DNA from: CAZAGT01 sp964484515
GTDB taxonomy: Bacteria; Desulfobacterota; DSM-4660; Desulfatiglandales; HGW-15
Reading direction: 5' to 3'
NCBI GenBank assembly: GCA_964484515.1
Contig: CAZAGT010000006.1
Span: 1 to 40,557, forward strand
Length of the DNA stretch: 40,557 nt
A model generated the notes under the pieces. The model made no database searches. It was not told where the DNA came from and saw nothing but the letters and a program-made list of their open reading frames with translations. The position numbers were made by a program, and so were the translations under genes. This document shows, one piece after another, positions 1 to 6,922 of the stretch (the first letter of the stretch is position 1; the number at the start of each line of letters is the position of its first letter).

Positions 1-84
1 GTCCCCGGTTTCGGAAGCTTTGCATATGGACATTTTCCATCAGCCTCAGAGAAATAGGTTTTTCGACAGCTTCGCTACCGTTTG
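1..84 (+). repeat. Dispersed repeat R, copy A (runs off the left edge)
   Basis: This stretch shares TTCGGAAGC, TTGCAT, CCATCAGCC and GGTTTTTCGACAG, in the same order and spacing, with copies at 36183-36494 (same orientation) and 31270-31523 (inverted). Like the 36-kb copy it begins with GTCCCCGGTTTCGG, so the element probably continues left of the window. It has no coding capacity of its own. Confidence 0.75.
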
Positions 85-87
85 GCA

Positions 88-152
88 TTTTCAAATTTTT
101 AACGGGTGTTCAGGTATCAGAGACCTCATTTGACGAGGTTTCATTCGAGATG
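88..152 (-). repeat. Short hairpin element H, copy A
   Basis: This is a short A+T-rich element centred on the hairpin ACCTC-N7-GAGGT (123-139), followed by TTCATTCGAGAT. Diverged relatives lie at 3230-3309 and 32279-32352. All three share GACCTCA, a TGA.GT-like right arm, TCAT and GAG. Each lies just 3' of a minus-strand reading frame. Copy A abuts repeat R. Confidence 0.55.
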
Positions 153-198
153 GACTGAACTCGATGAAGATCAAAACCCGGATACCATAGGTGATGAG

Positions 199-357
199 TT
201 ACCCTTTGTCCATACGTTTTGCGATTGCCCGAAAAAAAGCCTCCGAATTTGTAGAATCTGCCATATATGCCGATAATCCCTCAGGTTTTGGTCGACCAGA
301 GTCATATCTGCGACGGCCCGCAACTGGCACGATGAACGCAGGTTTCCATCCATTCAT
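199..357 (-). other. Possible small or degraded ORF (52 aa), unrecognised
   Basis: An open frame runs from ATG at 357 to TAA at 199 and would encode a basic 52-residue peptide (MNGWKPAFIVP... RMDKG). No clear Shine-Dalgarno sequence precedes it and no family is recognised. It may be the tail of a decayed gene, because a dispersed element lies directly 3' of it, as with two other minus-strand ORFs in this window. The remaining sequence between 152 and 455 shows nothing else that can be supported. Confidence 0.2.
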
Positions 358-455
358 AAACTGCTTGCACTTTGGGATTTGTTTCCATTATATTCCTGGC
401 CTATCAACAATGGGTCCAGGCGATCTCACCTGAGACTTGAGGGGAAGAGAGACGA

Positions 456-872
456 ATGAATAACAAGAAAGGCCACCCGAACCAGAGAACGCATCCGAGA
501 TTCCGCGTGAAGGAAGGCGCGTACGCTGTCCTGCGGCCCCAGTTCACGCAGCTCGGACCGATCCTCGATATCAGCCGGGGAGGTCTTGCATTTTCCTACA
601 ATTTGACCGGTAAGCCCACAAACGGATCATTTGAATTAGATATCTTCTTGATCGGTCATGGTGTTTTGGTGGAGAGAGTTCCCTTTCGCGTCATTTCGGA
701 TCGCAAGCTGATCGCAAGACCGCAGCATAACAGCCTGCTGCGGCGAAGATGCGGAGTGCAGTTCGGGAAGCTTACCCATTCCCAGTCCCAGCAGATGGAA
801 AAATTCATGCAGCACCTCGTTATCCCTGATTCGGGGACGCGTCGACTCGTTGGCGGTGGCCCCTTCCACTGA
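456..872 (+). CDS. PilZ domain protein
   Basis: This 138-residue protein is essentially one PilZ domain. The family's c-di-GMP binding signature is visible: a basic RTHPRFRV segment at residues 12-19 (RxxxR) and the DISRGGLAF strand at about residues 39-47 (DxSxxG). PilZ proteins bind cyclic di-GMP in the cytoplasm and relay it to motility, polysaccharide or transcription targets. The target here cannot be told, because no diguanylate cyclase, pilus or flagellar gene is adjacent. The ATG is preceded by a purine-rich GGGGAAGAGAG. The next gene starts 83 bp downstream and may be co-transcribed. Confidence 0.85.
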   Translation: MNNKKGHPNQRTHPRFRVKEGAYAVLRPQFTQLGPILDISRGGLAFSYNLTGKPTNGSFELDIFLIGHGVLVERVPFRVISDRKLIARPQHNSLLRRRCGVQFGKLTHSQSQQMEKFMQHLVIPDSGTRRLVGGGPFH

Positions 873-954
873 TCGAGACTCGATCGAACTCATTTGACAA
901 GGTTCAGAATCCGGATTCGCGGCCCTGATCTTGATAGTGCGCCAGGAGGTGAGG

Positions 955-1197
955 ATGAAAGGCCTACAAATTAGTGTCTATAAATCGGGTCAGGATACGC
1001 CCGAAAAGGTCATTTCCATGCCGATAACATCGCTTCATTTCGCGGTAACGCTTCTTCCCAAGAAGATCAAGTCCTCTCTAGAGCGGGAGGGGATCGACTT
1101 GACGCGTTGCAGTGAACTAACCAAGGAGAAAGACCTCAAAGGGACCTTGATTGAGATTGAGAACCCGAATGAGAAACTGGTCATCGGCATTGAGTAA
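955..1197 (+). CDS. Small conserved-looking protein of unknown function
   Basis: The gene encodes an 80-residue, charged, soluble protein with no signal peptide or membrane segment. I do not recognise the family. The start chosen is the ATG at 955, which has a strong Shine-Dalgarno (AGGAGGTGAGG) immediately upstream; an upstream start at 931 has none. The sequence looks like one compact alpha/beta domain: an N-terminal strand, a helix around LPKKIKSSLEREGIDL (residues 35-50), and a final pair of strands (TLIEIEN, KLVIGIE). It follows the PilZ gene on the same strand and could share its transcript. Confidence 0.65.
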   Translation: MKGLQISVYKSGQDTPEKVISMPITSLHFAVTLLPKKIKSSLEREGIDLTRCSELTKEKDLKGTLIEIENPNEKLVIGIE

Positions 1198-1394
1198 CCC
1201 TGCCCACCCCTACGATCGACAGCCCCGCCCCGCCCCGAAGTGCACTTGACACCGATCCTCCTTTTTCCTAAGCTCCTGTCAACCTGCATACCCATTCGAA
1301 AGCGCGACGTTCTATCGCGTTTTACGAAAGACATACGCATGCAATACCAAGAGCGGCATGAGAGCGGTCCTCTCTCCGTGAAAGGAGGCGGATT

Positions 1395-2723
1395 ATGGGC
1401 CTGGGCAAACTCGCGGTCGCGTTTTTCTTCTCCGTCTTCATCCTGTTACCACTCCAGGCACTCCCATCCGAGCTTCCACCCGTCAGGATCGGTGTATTGT
1501 ACCCCCTTACCGGCAAGATGAGTGCTGTAGGCCGAGAGGCGCTAAGGGGGGCCCAAATCGCTGCCGACCAGGTCAACGAGCACGGTGGCATTTGGGGTGG
1601 AAGGAAGATTCTGCTCGTGACGGGCGATGCCGCTGATACGGAGGCGGCCCGGACAGAAACGGAGAGACTGTGCACCCTTGAGAAGGTGAAATGTATCTTG
1701 GGCGTTTATTCGAGCACCCTTGCCTTTGTCGCGCACGCCGTGGCGGATAAATACGGCGTCTTTTTCTGGGAGTCGAATGCGATCGCGCCGCGACTGAGGC
1801 AGATGGGACATACGTACACGTTCTTCTATGGTCCCCGGGCGTTCGATCAATCGTACGCATCCGCCCAGGCGATTTACGATATGATCGCCCCAGGGCTCGG
1901 AATCAAACCGAAGGACTTAAGAATCGCCGCGGTCTATCAGGGTACCGAATGGGGAAAATCCAATACCGGCCAGGCGTTTGTACCCCGATGCAAGGAATTG
2001 GGGATGAAGGTCGTCTTTGATCAGTTCTACGATCCCAAGCTGCTCGATTTTACCCCTCTCGTCCAGAAGATGAAGATGAAAAGGCCGGACGTCGTTGCGT
2101 TTCAGTGTTACATCGACGATGGGTTTCGACTCTTCCGGGACGCTCGCAAGAATGGTCTCAATCCCAAAATCTGGTACGCCAATGGGGCCGTAAGTGTTGA
2201 TATTCCCGATGCCTTCGAGAAGTTCGGCGCTGATATGAACTACGTCCTGGCGATCAATCAAATGGCGGCCGGAAACATCAATAATCTCAGCCCGTTAACA
2301 CAGTCCCAATACCGGGACTTCCTGGACCGTTATCAGAGGACCTACAAGGTCAGAATGACAAACGAGGCGGCGATCGTCTATACCGCTGCGGCGGCGCTGT
2401 TTGAATATGTCCTCCCCGCCGCCGGCTCCTTGGATCCCGAGAAACTGGCTGCAGCCGCCCACGATCTCTCCCTGCCCAACACGTGCACGGCACGGCCGGG
2501 AGGTATCAAGTTCTCCTCGGCCACGGCGGAGTACGCGAACCAGAATTTGCGGGCCGGCATGGCGGTGCGGCAGATATTCAATGAAAGGTATTATGTGGTT
2601 TGGCCGGAAGAGATGGCCGTGATGAAGCCCATCTTTCCCTCGCCCCGCTGGGGAAAGCGATCCATCGAGGAAGCCGAGATAGAGAAGAGATTGCTCGTGC
2701 CCAAAGCGCTCCTGGTTCAATGA
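1395..2723 (+). CDS. ABC transporter substrate-binding protein, Leu/Ile/Val-amide (Peripla_BP_6) family
   Basis: This 442-residue exported binding protein is of the type I periplasmic fold used by branched-chain amino acid, amide and urea ABC importers. It has a signal peptide at residues 1-25 (hydrophobic FFFSVFILLPL, then a short polar stretch). The canonical start of the mature fold follows: VRIGVLYPLTGKMSAVGREALRG, with AADQVNEHGGI and GVYSSTLAFVAHAVADKYGV typical of lobe one. The start ATG is preceded by AAAGGAGG at 1381-1388. The usual permease and ATPase genes (livHMGF) are absent nearby, so this is an orphan binding protein. Its ligand cannot be deduced; aliphatic amides, amino acids and aromatic acids are all known for the family. 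Confidence 0.88.
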   Translation: MGLGKLAVAFFFSVFILLPLQALPSELPPVRIGVLYPLTGKMSAVGREALRGAQIAADQVNEHGGIWGGRKILLVTGDAADTEAARTETERLCTLEKVKCILGVYSSTLAFVAHAVADKYGVFFWESNAIAPRLRQMGHTYTFFYGPRAFDQSYASAQAIYDMIAPGLGIKPKDLRIAAVYQGTEWGKSNTGQAFVPRCKELGMKVVFDQFYDPKLLDFTPLVQKMKMKRPDVVAFQCYIDDGFRLFRDARKNGLNPKIWYANGAVSVDIPDAFEKFGADMNYVLAINQMAAGNINNLSPLTQSQYRDFLDRYQRTYKVRMTNEAAIVYTAAAALFEYVLPAAGSLDPEKLAAAAHDLSLPNTCTARPGGIKFSSATAEYANQNLRAGMAVRQIFNERYYVVWPEEMAVMKPIFPSPRWGKRSIEEAEIEKRLLVPKALLVQ

Positions 2724-2827
2724 CGCTGCAGATCGTTTTGATCCGAAACGGCGATATTGCCGCCGGGCGAGGAACTCATGAAATCCTGAAGAATCAGGAG
2801 AGCAGGCATTTAGCCCGGGAACTCTAA
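2720..2827 (+). pseudogene. C-terminal remnant of an ABC exporter ATPase
   Basis: The frame overlapping the stop codon of the binding-protein gene (ATGA at 2720) encodes a 35-residue tail, QIVLIRNGDIAAGRGTHEIL and then about 12 more residues. This matches the post-H-loop end of exporter-type ABC ATPases (IVvLe.GrIvE.GTHeEL). The Walker A, signature, Walker B and H-loop regions are missing, so it cannot be a functional ATPase. It is more likely the scar of a deletion that fused the two loci than a real peptide. Confidence is moderate because the match is short. Confidence 0.45.
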
Positions 2828-2845
2828 TTCAGGGAGAGGCGCAGC

Positions 2846-3091
2846 ATGGAAGGCATTATTTCCGATGTTGCGGGCGAAGTCGTTATCGTCCTGTTCATTG
2901 TGGTCTTCATCGCCACATTCGTAGCGGCGGTCGTCCAGCTCATTAGGGAGCGCAACCTGATCTGGATTGTCCTATGGGGGTATACCGTCACGCTCGCCTA
3001 CGGATTCATTTTCGATCAGGATGAGATTATCCTCATAGGTTCGGCCGTCACCGCCCTGATCTGCTTCATCGTGTACCTGCGAACGTCCTGA
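2846..3091 (+). CDS. Small integral membrane protein, three predicted TM segments
   Basis: This 81-residue protein is almost wholly hydrophobic, with likely membrane helices at about residues 12-33, 38-56 and 61-78. A basic RERN turn follows the first helix and an acidic FDQDE turn follows the second. The Shine-Dalgarno is AGGGAGAGG at about 2831-2839. The family is not recognised. It lies 122 bp after the binding-protein gene and directly after an ABC ATPase remnant, so it may be a leftover neighbour of a lost transporter locus. Confidence 0.7.
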   Translation: MEGIISDVAGEVVIVLFIVVFIATFVAAVVQLIRERNLIWIVLWGYTVTLAYGFIFDQDEIILIGSAVTALICFIVYLRTS

Positions 3092-3229
3092 CCTCCCTTT
3101 CCCCGGAGCGAATTGCCTGAAACAAAGTAGGCTGCCCTGCATCAGCCCTGCCTCTCGCTGCGGGAGTTTGCCCGCCTCGGGAGGGCGGCCAGCTTGGCCG
3201 ACCGGGAACCGTCATGAAAATGGTATTTG

Positions 3230-3309
3230 AATTTGACATTCTCAGATTTTCGACGGCCGGGCGATAAGATTTCAACGACCTCAACTCGTGACGTTTCATA
3301 TGAGATAAG
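3230..3309 (-). repeat. Short hairpin element H, copy C
   Basis: This element is about 80 bp. It begins ATTTGACAT and then has TTTCAACGACCTCA-N5-TGACGT and TTCATATGAGATAAG. It aligns over its whole length with the copy at 32279-32352, and its core aligns with that at 122-151. It lies 32 bp beyond the stop codon of the minus-strand gene that ends at 3341. The rest of 3092-3340 holds nothing else supportable. Confidence 0.6.
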
Positions 3310-3340
3310 AGCTGGACCGACAGTGTTCTTTCGGATGTCG

Positions 3341-3919
3341 TCAATCCGTCGTCTGCGTAACGGGGGCGGCCCAGATCGCGTCTCCATCTTCGCCGAACAG
3401 GACAATCTTCGACCCTTCTGAACCCCCATAGACGGCTCTGGAAGTCCCCGCCTGATCGCGGATGGTGAGTGATGGAACACCATCGGCATCCAATTGGGCC
3501 GTCAGCCTTGCCGTCCGGAGGCTCTTATCGAGGAACTTGATATAGGCTCCGTCCTCATCGCAATTGAGCATGATCGAATTATTCCCCGAACTTGCAAGCG
3601 CCAACGCCACGCCGCGCGGTTTTTGCATCAGGATGAAGGTGTTGTCGTCCGCCTTCCGATCCCCGATCCGAAGCACGGTCCTGCCATCCTGATACGTCCA
3701 GTAGGCTCTCTTTTCGCCGCCGGCATCCACCAGCTCAAAGCTCTCGGCCCTTAAGACCTTCTCGTGAGATGATTCTTTGGCTGCAAATACGAACCCGCCA
3801 ACCAGGACCTGTTGCGAGATCATACCACCAATCATTCCGCCGATCAGGGTGGTGGCCAGCAAGAGCAGACGTCGTCTAATTCTCATGTGCCTTTTCCTTT
3901 CCGTTTCAGATCGATTCAT
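3341..3919 (-). CDS. Secreted or membrane-anchored protein of unknown function
   Basis: This 192-residue protein has a basic N-terminus (RIRRRLLLL) and one hydrophobic segment (about residues 17-47, LLLLATTLIGGMIGG... GGFVFAA). The segment would act as a signal peptide or a single anchor, leaving about 145 residues outside the cytoplasm. The exported part is rich in short beta-strand patterns such as AESFELVDAGGEKRAYW, GRTVLRIGD and SKIVLFGEDGDAIW. They recur with a spacing suggestive of a beta-helix or repeat fold, and similar tails occur in uncharacterised bacterial secreted proteins. Two starts are plausible: 3919 (GGGAGGT four bases upstream) and 3886 (AAGGAAAAGG upstream). It appears to be a single-gene transcript. 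Confidence 0.7.
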   Translation of the reverse strand: MNRSETERKRHMRIRRRLLLLATTLIGGMIGGMISQQVLVGGFVFAAKESSHEKVLRAESFELVDAGGEKRAYWTYQDGRTVLRIGDRKADDNTFILMQKPRGVALALASSGNNSIMLNCDEDGAYIKFLDKSLRTARLTAQLDADGVPSLTIRDQAGTSRAVYGGSEGSKIVLFGEDGDAIWAAPVTQTTD

Positions 3920-4147
3920 CAGACCTCCCGCCGTACCTTTGTCAGGGAGAATGTGCTTTCACGTGCATCGCTGATCTAGCACAAAGGAAGGCACATATCC
4001 AGCAGGGTTTCCCGCTCCTCTTCCACCCGAAGCTCCATCCATCTGGTCTCCCATTCCCGGTAGCCGCTATGGCCAGGTATTGAGCCTCGCAGGATCCCAG
4101 GTTGACCCTTCCCTTGACGTCTCTTGACTAAACCATATTTCATAGGC

Positions 4148-4176
4148 TTGACGAAAGTAACATAGGCCGGTATTTA
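4148..4176 (+). promoter_or_regulatory. Probable sigma70 promoter of the HTH protein gene
   Basis: TTGACG (4148-4153) and TATTTA (4171-4176) are separated by 17 bp in an A+T-rich stretch about 110 bp before the ATG at 4286. The rest of the 366-bp gap between 3919 and 4286 shows no gene. Confidence 0.5.
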
Positions 4177-4285
4177 GTTACCAACTAAGATTATACCTTC
4201 TCGCGTTGTCTAACGGGTAACATCAATCCTATTCGAGTTACTTCAGTTATCTCATATGATTAATATGAAACGGGAGGAACCGGTT

Positions 4286-5161
4286 ATGGGGACTGAGAGC
4301 ACAGAGCAGCCAAGGAGACGGACGTCACTGATGGACGCCTTCATGATCCGGAAGGCGAGTTCCTATCACGAGCCCCGGCAAAGAGGGGTTCCTCGCGGCC
4401 GCCCAATGGGGTTTTCAACTGCGAAATTCAAGGCGGCCGTCTATTGCCTGAAGAGCACGCCCTTGAAAGAGATCGCCTTAGCAGTGCCGGTCTCGTACGG
4501 ATTGCTGCGCAAGTGGCGCACCGAGAAACGCTTCCTCTCTCTCATGCTTGAGCTGGGTACGGAATTCGTGGACAAAGCCGTCATGAGGCACCTTAAGAAG
4601 CGAGCGGAGGTGCAGATGGGATTCAATGATGCGTATTCCACCAGGACGATAATCGATACTGCAAAGACGCCGCCCCCACAGCTTGGATGGGCCGAATTCG
4701 GCGATGTGAGTCTCTACTCGGAGGAGGTGCTGAGCCGCCTCGCCAATGAGGTGCGCAAAACCCATGCAGATCTCGTGAAAGGATCCGGAGCAGGGTTGGA
4801 TGATGTACAAGCTTTCAAGGAAGGGCGTGAGGATCTTTACCAGGCACTCCAATGTGAGGGGTTGCTTGCGTTGTTGGAGACACATGGCCCTACGCTGACA
4901 AAAGATCCCCGGAAACACGATAACCCGGTTCCATCTTTAACGGTGGCGCGAAGAGACGCTGAATATGAACGTTCGCTCGGCATACTGGTTGAGGGGCCCC
5001 TTGCGCAAGATGAACGCAAGAGGATGATCGCGGTTCTTCATCGATTGAGGGGCAGGTATACACTGATCGAGATGGAACAGATCGGTGTTGAGGCCGTGGA
5101 GGCAAGACATAAGGCCTCAGCGGTTTCATTCCAAAAACCGATCGGGCGTCACCTGTTGTAG
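4286..5161 (+). CDS. Putative DNA-binding protein with AT-hook-like motif and helix-turn-helix
   Basis: This is a 291-residue cytoplasmic protein of unrecognised family. Near residue 37 there is a basic RGVPRGRPMG stretch containing the RGRP core of AT-hook motifs. Right after it is a helix-turn-helix-like segment (KFKAAVYCLKSTPLKEIALA followed by VSYGLLRKWRTEKRF, about residues 48-83) that resembles the homeodomain-like HTH of Xre/transposase-type regulators. The remaining 200 residues are mostly helical and charged, with no visible catalytic motif. The start at 4286 has GGGAGGAAC seven bases upstream; the earlier in-frame ATG at 4256 does not. It is convergent with the SYLF gene. A regulator or a domesticated transposition-related protein are both possible. 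Confidence 0.6.
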   Translation: MGTESTEQPRRRTSLMDAFMIRKASSYHEPRQRGVPRGRPMGFSTAKFKAAVYCLKSTPLKEIALAVPVSYGLLRKWRTEKRFLSLMLELGTEFVDKAVMRHLKKRAEVQMGFNDAYSTRTIIDTAKTPPPQLGWAEFGDVSLYSEEVLSRLANEVRKTHADLVKGSGAGLDDVQAFKEGREDLYQALQCEGLLALLETHGPTLTKDPRKHDNPVPSLTVARRDAEYERSLGILVEGPLAQDERKRMIAVLHRLRGRYTLIEMEQIGVEAVEARHKASAVSFQKPIGRHLL

Positions 5162-5222
5162 GCCCGTTCTTGAAGGCGGACCCTCAGGGGCAGCCGTGGA
5201 GCGTCTTCATTGATCTCGGTCA

Positions 5223-5262
5223 TAAAAAAAGACCCCCAAGAAAGATGTCGCCTTCCTGGGGG
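5223..5262 (-). terminator. Rho-independent terminator, minus strand
   Basis: The arms CCCCCAAGAAAG (5233-5244) and CCTTCCTGGGGG (5251-5262) form a GC-rich hairpin. Read on the minus strand it is followed by TCTTTTTTTATG. It lies 128 bp past the stop of the SYLF gene and would end that transcript. Confidence 0.75.
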
Positions 5263-5389
5263 CAAGAGGTTGAGGTAAAGAGGACAGAAACGTCCATACC
5301 AGTAAAGCGTAAAACGGGAAAGGGGTAAAGGCGTATTTTGAGGAGTACGAAATGGGTACGCCCGATGCCTCCCCTTCGAAGACCGCTGT

Positions 5390-6079
5390 TCAATTTCTCA
5401 TGGCGGCCTTCTTAATCGCCTCCCGAAGCTCATCCGCCTGCTTGTTGCTCACCCTGTCCAGCACGAGGATCTCAGATGGCCTCACGTCTTTACCGTAGTA
5501 AGCGTTGTTCAGTTTGTCTCGGGTTGCGATGACGGCACCTTCAACGGTCAATCCACCGAATAAGCCCTTCGACCGCGAAAAGGCCAGGATATCCGTTGTG
5601 GCCCCCTTGACGCCCGTGCCGATAGGTCCCAGGGCCACATTCGCGTCAGCGCCAAGCTTAAAGGATGATGTAAGCATCGCGTCCAGGCCCCGGCGAGTCA
5701 TCGCCATAAGAACCAATTCGTCGGCCGCGCCGCCTATCTGCAATCCGAAGGTTATGGCGCCGATGGAATAGAAGGCGGGATAGCTCCATTCGTCCCACTT
5801 TTCGTCACGGGCCAACATACATCCACTCCCGCCGTACCCACCGATGATCAGGCCCCCTTTCCCGAGTGTCGGTATGATCAGGATGGCCATGGCATCCTTG
5901 AGGCTGGTACGGAACCACCCGATGTCGGGATCGTCCATGAAGTGCTCAAAGGTCCACAGACTTCGGGTGACGAGACGCTGCGCCGTTGCGACTTTGTCAT
6001 CGGCGGATGCAGGCACCGCCGTGAAGACGAAGATGATCAAAACAAAGCTGCAAAGGATAGATTTCATCCAGGTTTTCAT
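5390..6079 (-). CDS. SYLF (Ysc84-type) lipid-binding domain protein, exported
   Basis: This 229-residue protein has a clear signal peptide (MKTWMKSILCSFVLIIFVFTAVPASA) followed by a SYLF domain filling the rest. The family pattern is visible: DAMAILIIPTLGKGGLIIGG, then a glycine-rich GAITFGLQIGGAADELVLMAM stretch, and GVKGATTDILAFSRSKGLFGGLTVEGA near the end. In eukaryotes SYLF domains bind phosphoinositides. Bacterial exported versions are common in Proteobacteria and are thought to sit in the periplasm or outer membrane, with no settled function. The start ATG has GGAGG six bases upstream. It is a single gene with its own downstream terminator. Confidence 0.85.
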   Translation of the reverse strand: MKTWMKSILCSFVLIIFVFTAVPASADDKVATAQRLVTRSLWTFEHFMDDPDIGWFRTSLKDAMAILIIPTLGKGGLIIGGYGGSGCMLARDEKWDEWSYPAFYSIGAITFGLQIGGAADELVLMAMTRRGLDAMLTSSFKLGADANVALGPIGTGVKGATTDILAFSRSKGLFGGLTVEGAVIATRDKLNNAYYGKDVRPSEILVLDRVSNKQADELREAIKKAAMRN

Positions 6080-6287
6080 CGCAGACCTCCAATGGTTTTG
6101 AAAACACGTACATGGCGATTTTGAGCCATATCCACCAAAGCATCATAGACAACATACCACAGCCTGAGCAATACCTCGATCACCAAATCAGAGTCCATTC
6201 GAAAATCCAAGGTTCAGATATGGAAATTCTCATTTATGGTGCCAACCATCTTGAATTTCAATGTTTTCACTCGCCTTCGCCAGGATG

Positions 6288-6307
6288 CCCCGTGCGGAAG
6301 CACGGGG
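6288..6307. repeat. REP-like GC-rich hairpin 1
   Basis: A perfect 8-bp stem, CCCCGTGC and GCACGGGG, closes a GGAA tetraloop. A sister hairpin of identical loop and near-identical stem lies 106 bp away. This fits a pair of REP-type palindromes in an intergenic region. Confidence 0.6.
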
Positions 6308-6393
6308 AGAAATGGCGTCAGGTGACCGCGGCGTAGCCCCCTGGGCGAAGACGGGTGGCTTCGGCGGAGTTCCGTCTTCTTGATTCTTAGACG

Positions 6394-6413
6394 CCCCGCG
6401 CGGAAGCGCGGGG
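6394..6413. repeat. REP-like GC-rich hairpin 2
   Basis: A perfect 8-bp stem, CCCCGCGC and GCGCGGGG, surrounds a GGAA loop in the same orientation as hairpin 1. It is followed at 6417-6431 by another small palindrome (TTCACT-GGT-AGTGAA). There are only two copies and the sequence between them is unrelated, so this is not a CRISPR array. Confidence 0.6.
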
Positions 6414-6472
6414 TGCTTCACTGGTAGTGAAACGCCTCCTTCTGGTAGAGCGATTCCGAATGAAAGTGGTCT

Positions 6473-6517
6473 CAAAAGAAAACCCCCAAGCAGGGGCAAA
6501 CCGGTGATGCTTGGGGG
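6473..6517 (-). terminator. Strong minus-strand hairpin with T-tract
   Basis: CCCCCAAGCA (6483-6492) and TGCTTGGGGG (6508-6517) pair perfectly over 10 bp. Read on the minus strand the hairpin is followed by TTTTCTTTTGAG. No gene lies directly upstream on the minus strand. Before the islet integrated, this position was about 200 bp downstream of the initiator tRNA, so the hairpin may belong to that transcription unit as a second terminator. Confidence 0.6.
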
Positions 6518-6670
6518 CTGCAAAAGAGGAATCAAATGATACGGGTCTTATTGAAATGCATTTGACCTTAGGAAGTAAAGGAGGGTTTTTGGGTGGATGA
6601 AAGCGGTATTTCGGATCCCCCTTCCAATCAAAGCGGCTCGCAGCCTGTGGACGGGTCGGGGAGAGCTACT

Positions 6671-6708
6671 GTCAAAGAAAAGAGCTAGCCCACTTCGGCC
6701 AGCTCTTT
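6671..6708 (-). terminator. Probable original terminator of tRNA-fMet, now beside attL
   Basis: AAAGAGCT (6679-6686) and AGCTCTTT (6701-6708), extended inward by GCC/GGC, form a stem. On the minus strand it is followed by TTCTTTGAC. It begins 8 bp beyond the 3' end of the truncated tRNA copy. This is where the terminator of the uninterrupted tRNA gene would be. Confidence 0.65.
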
Positions 6709-6716
6709 GGCATTCT

Positions 6717-6766
6717 TGGTAGCGGGGACAGGATTCGAACCTGTGACCTCCGGGTTTTGAGCCCGA
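6717..6766 (-). repeat. attL: truncated copy of tRNA-fMet 3' half
   Basis: Positions 6717-6756 are identical over 40 bp to 14209-14248, the 3' part of the intact initiator tRNA including the encoded CCA. After one mismatch at 6757 (T here, A in the gene) a further 9 bp match (TGAGCCCGA), and then similarity stops. The copy therefore runs from the CCA end to the 5' side of the anticodon stem, a usual crossover region for tyrosine integrases. On the minus strand its anticodon position reads CAA instead of CAT. Confidence 0.85.
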
Positions 6767-6880
6767 GGTGGTCTATTTCCCTCTATTTACATTGCTTTCC
6801 TAAAACCTCCTGAATACTCACATTATTTTGGAAACCCTGTTCTCTTGACTTCCTTCGAAATACCTCTATATTTATATCAG

Positions 6881-6902
6881 AGGTTGGAAATAGGGTTGGA
6901 AA
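6881..6902 (+). promoter_or_regulatory. Candidate integrase arm-type site, left end
   Basis: Two tandem GGTTGGAAA units (6882-6890 and 6894-6902) are separated by TAG. The whole block, with one extra A in front, recurs without change at 14127-14148. It lies 115 bp inside attL and 21 bp before the integrase ATG, so integrase binding here could also repress its own gene. This role is inferred from position and repetition. Confidence 0.5.
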
Positions 6903-6922
6903 ACTTCCAGGAGGCCAAATCA

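Noticed and set aside
6288..6413. CRISPR array suggested by two similar palindromes
   Set aside because: There are only two units, 106 bp apart, with palindromic 20-bp cores and no regular spacers. No cas genes are nearby.
5223..6517. The two CCCCCAAG...CTTGGGGG-type hairpins taken as a repeat family
   Set aside because: They share only the short C-run/AAG arm and have different loops and lengths. Both are better explained as independent terminators.
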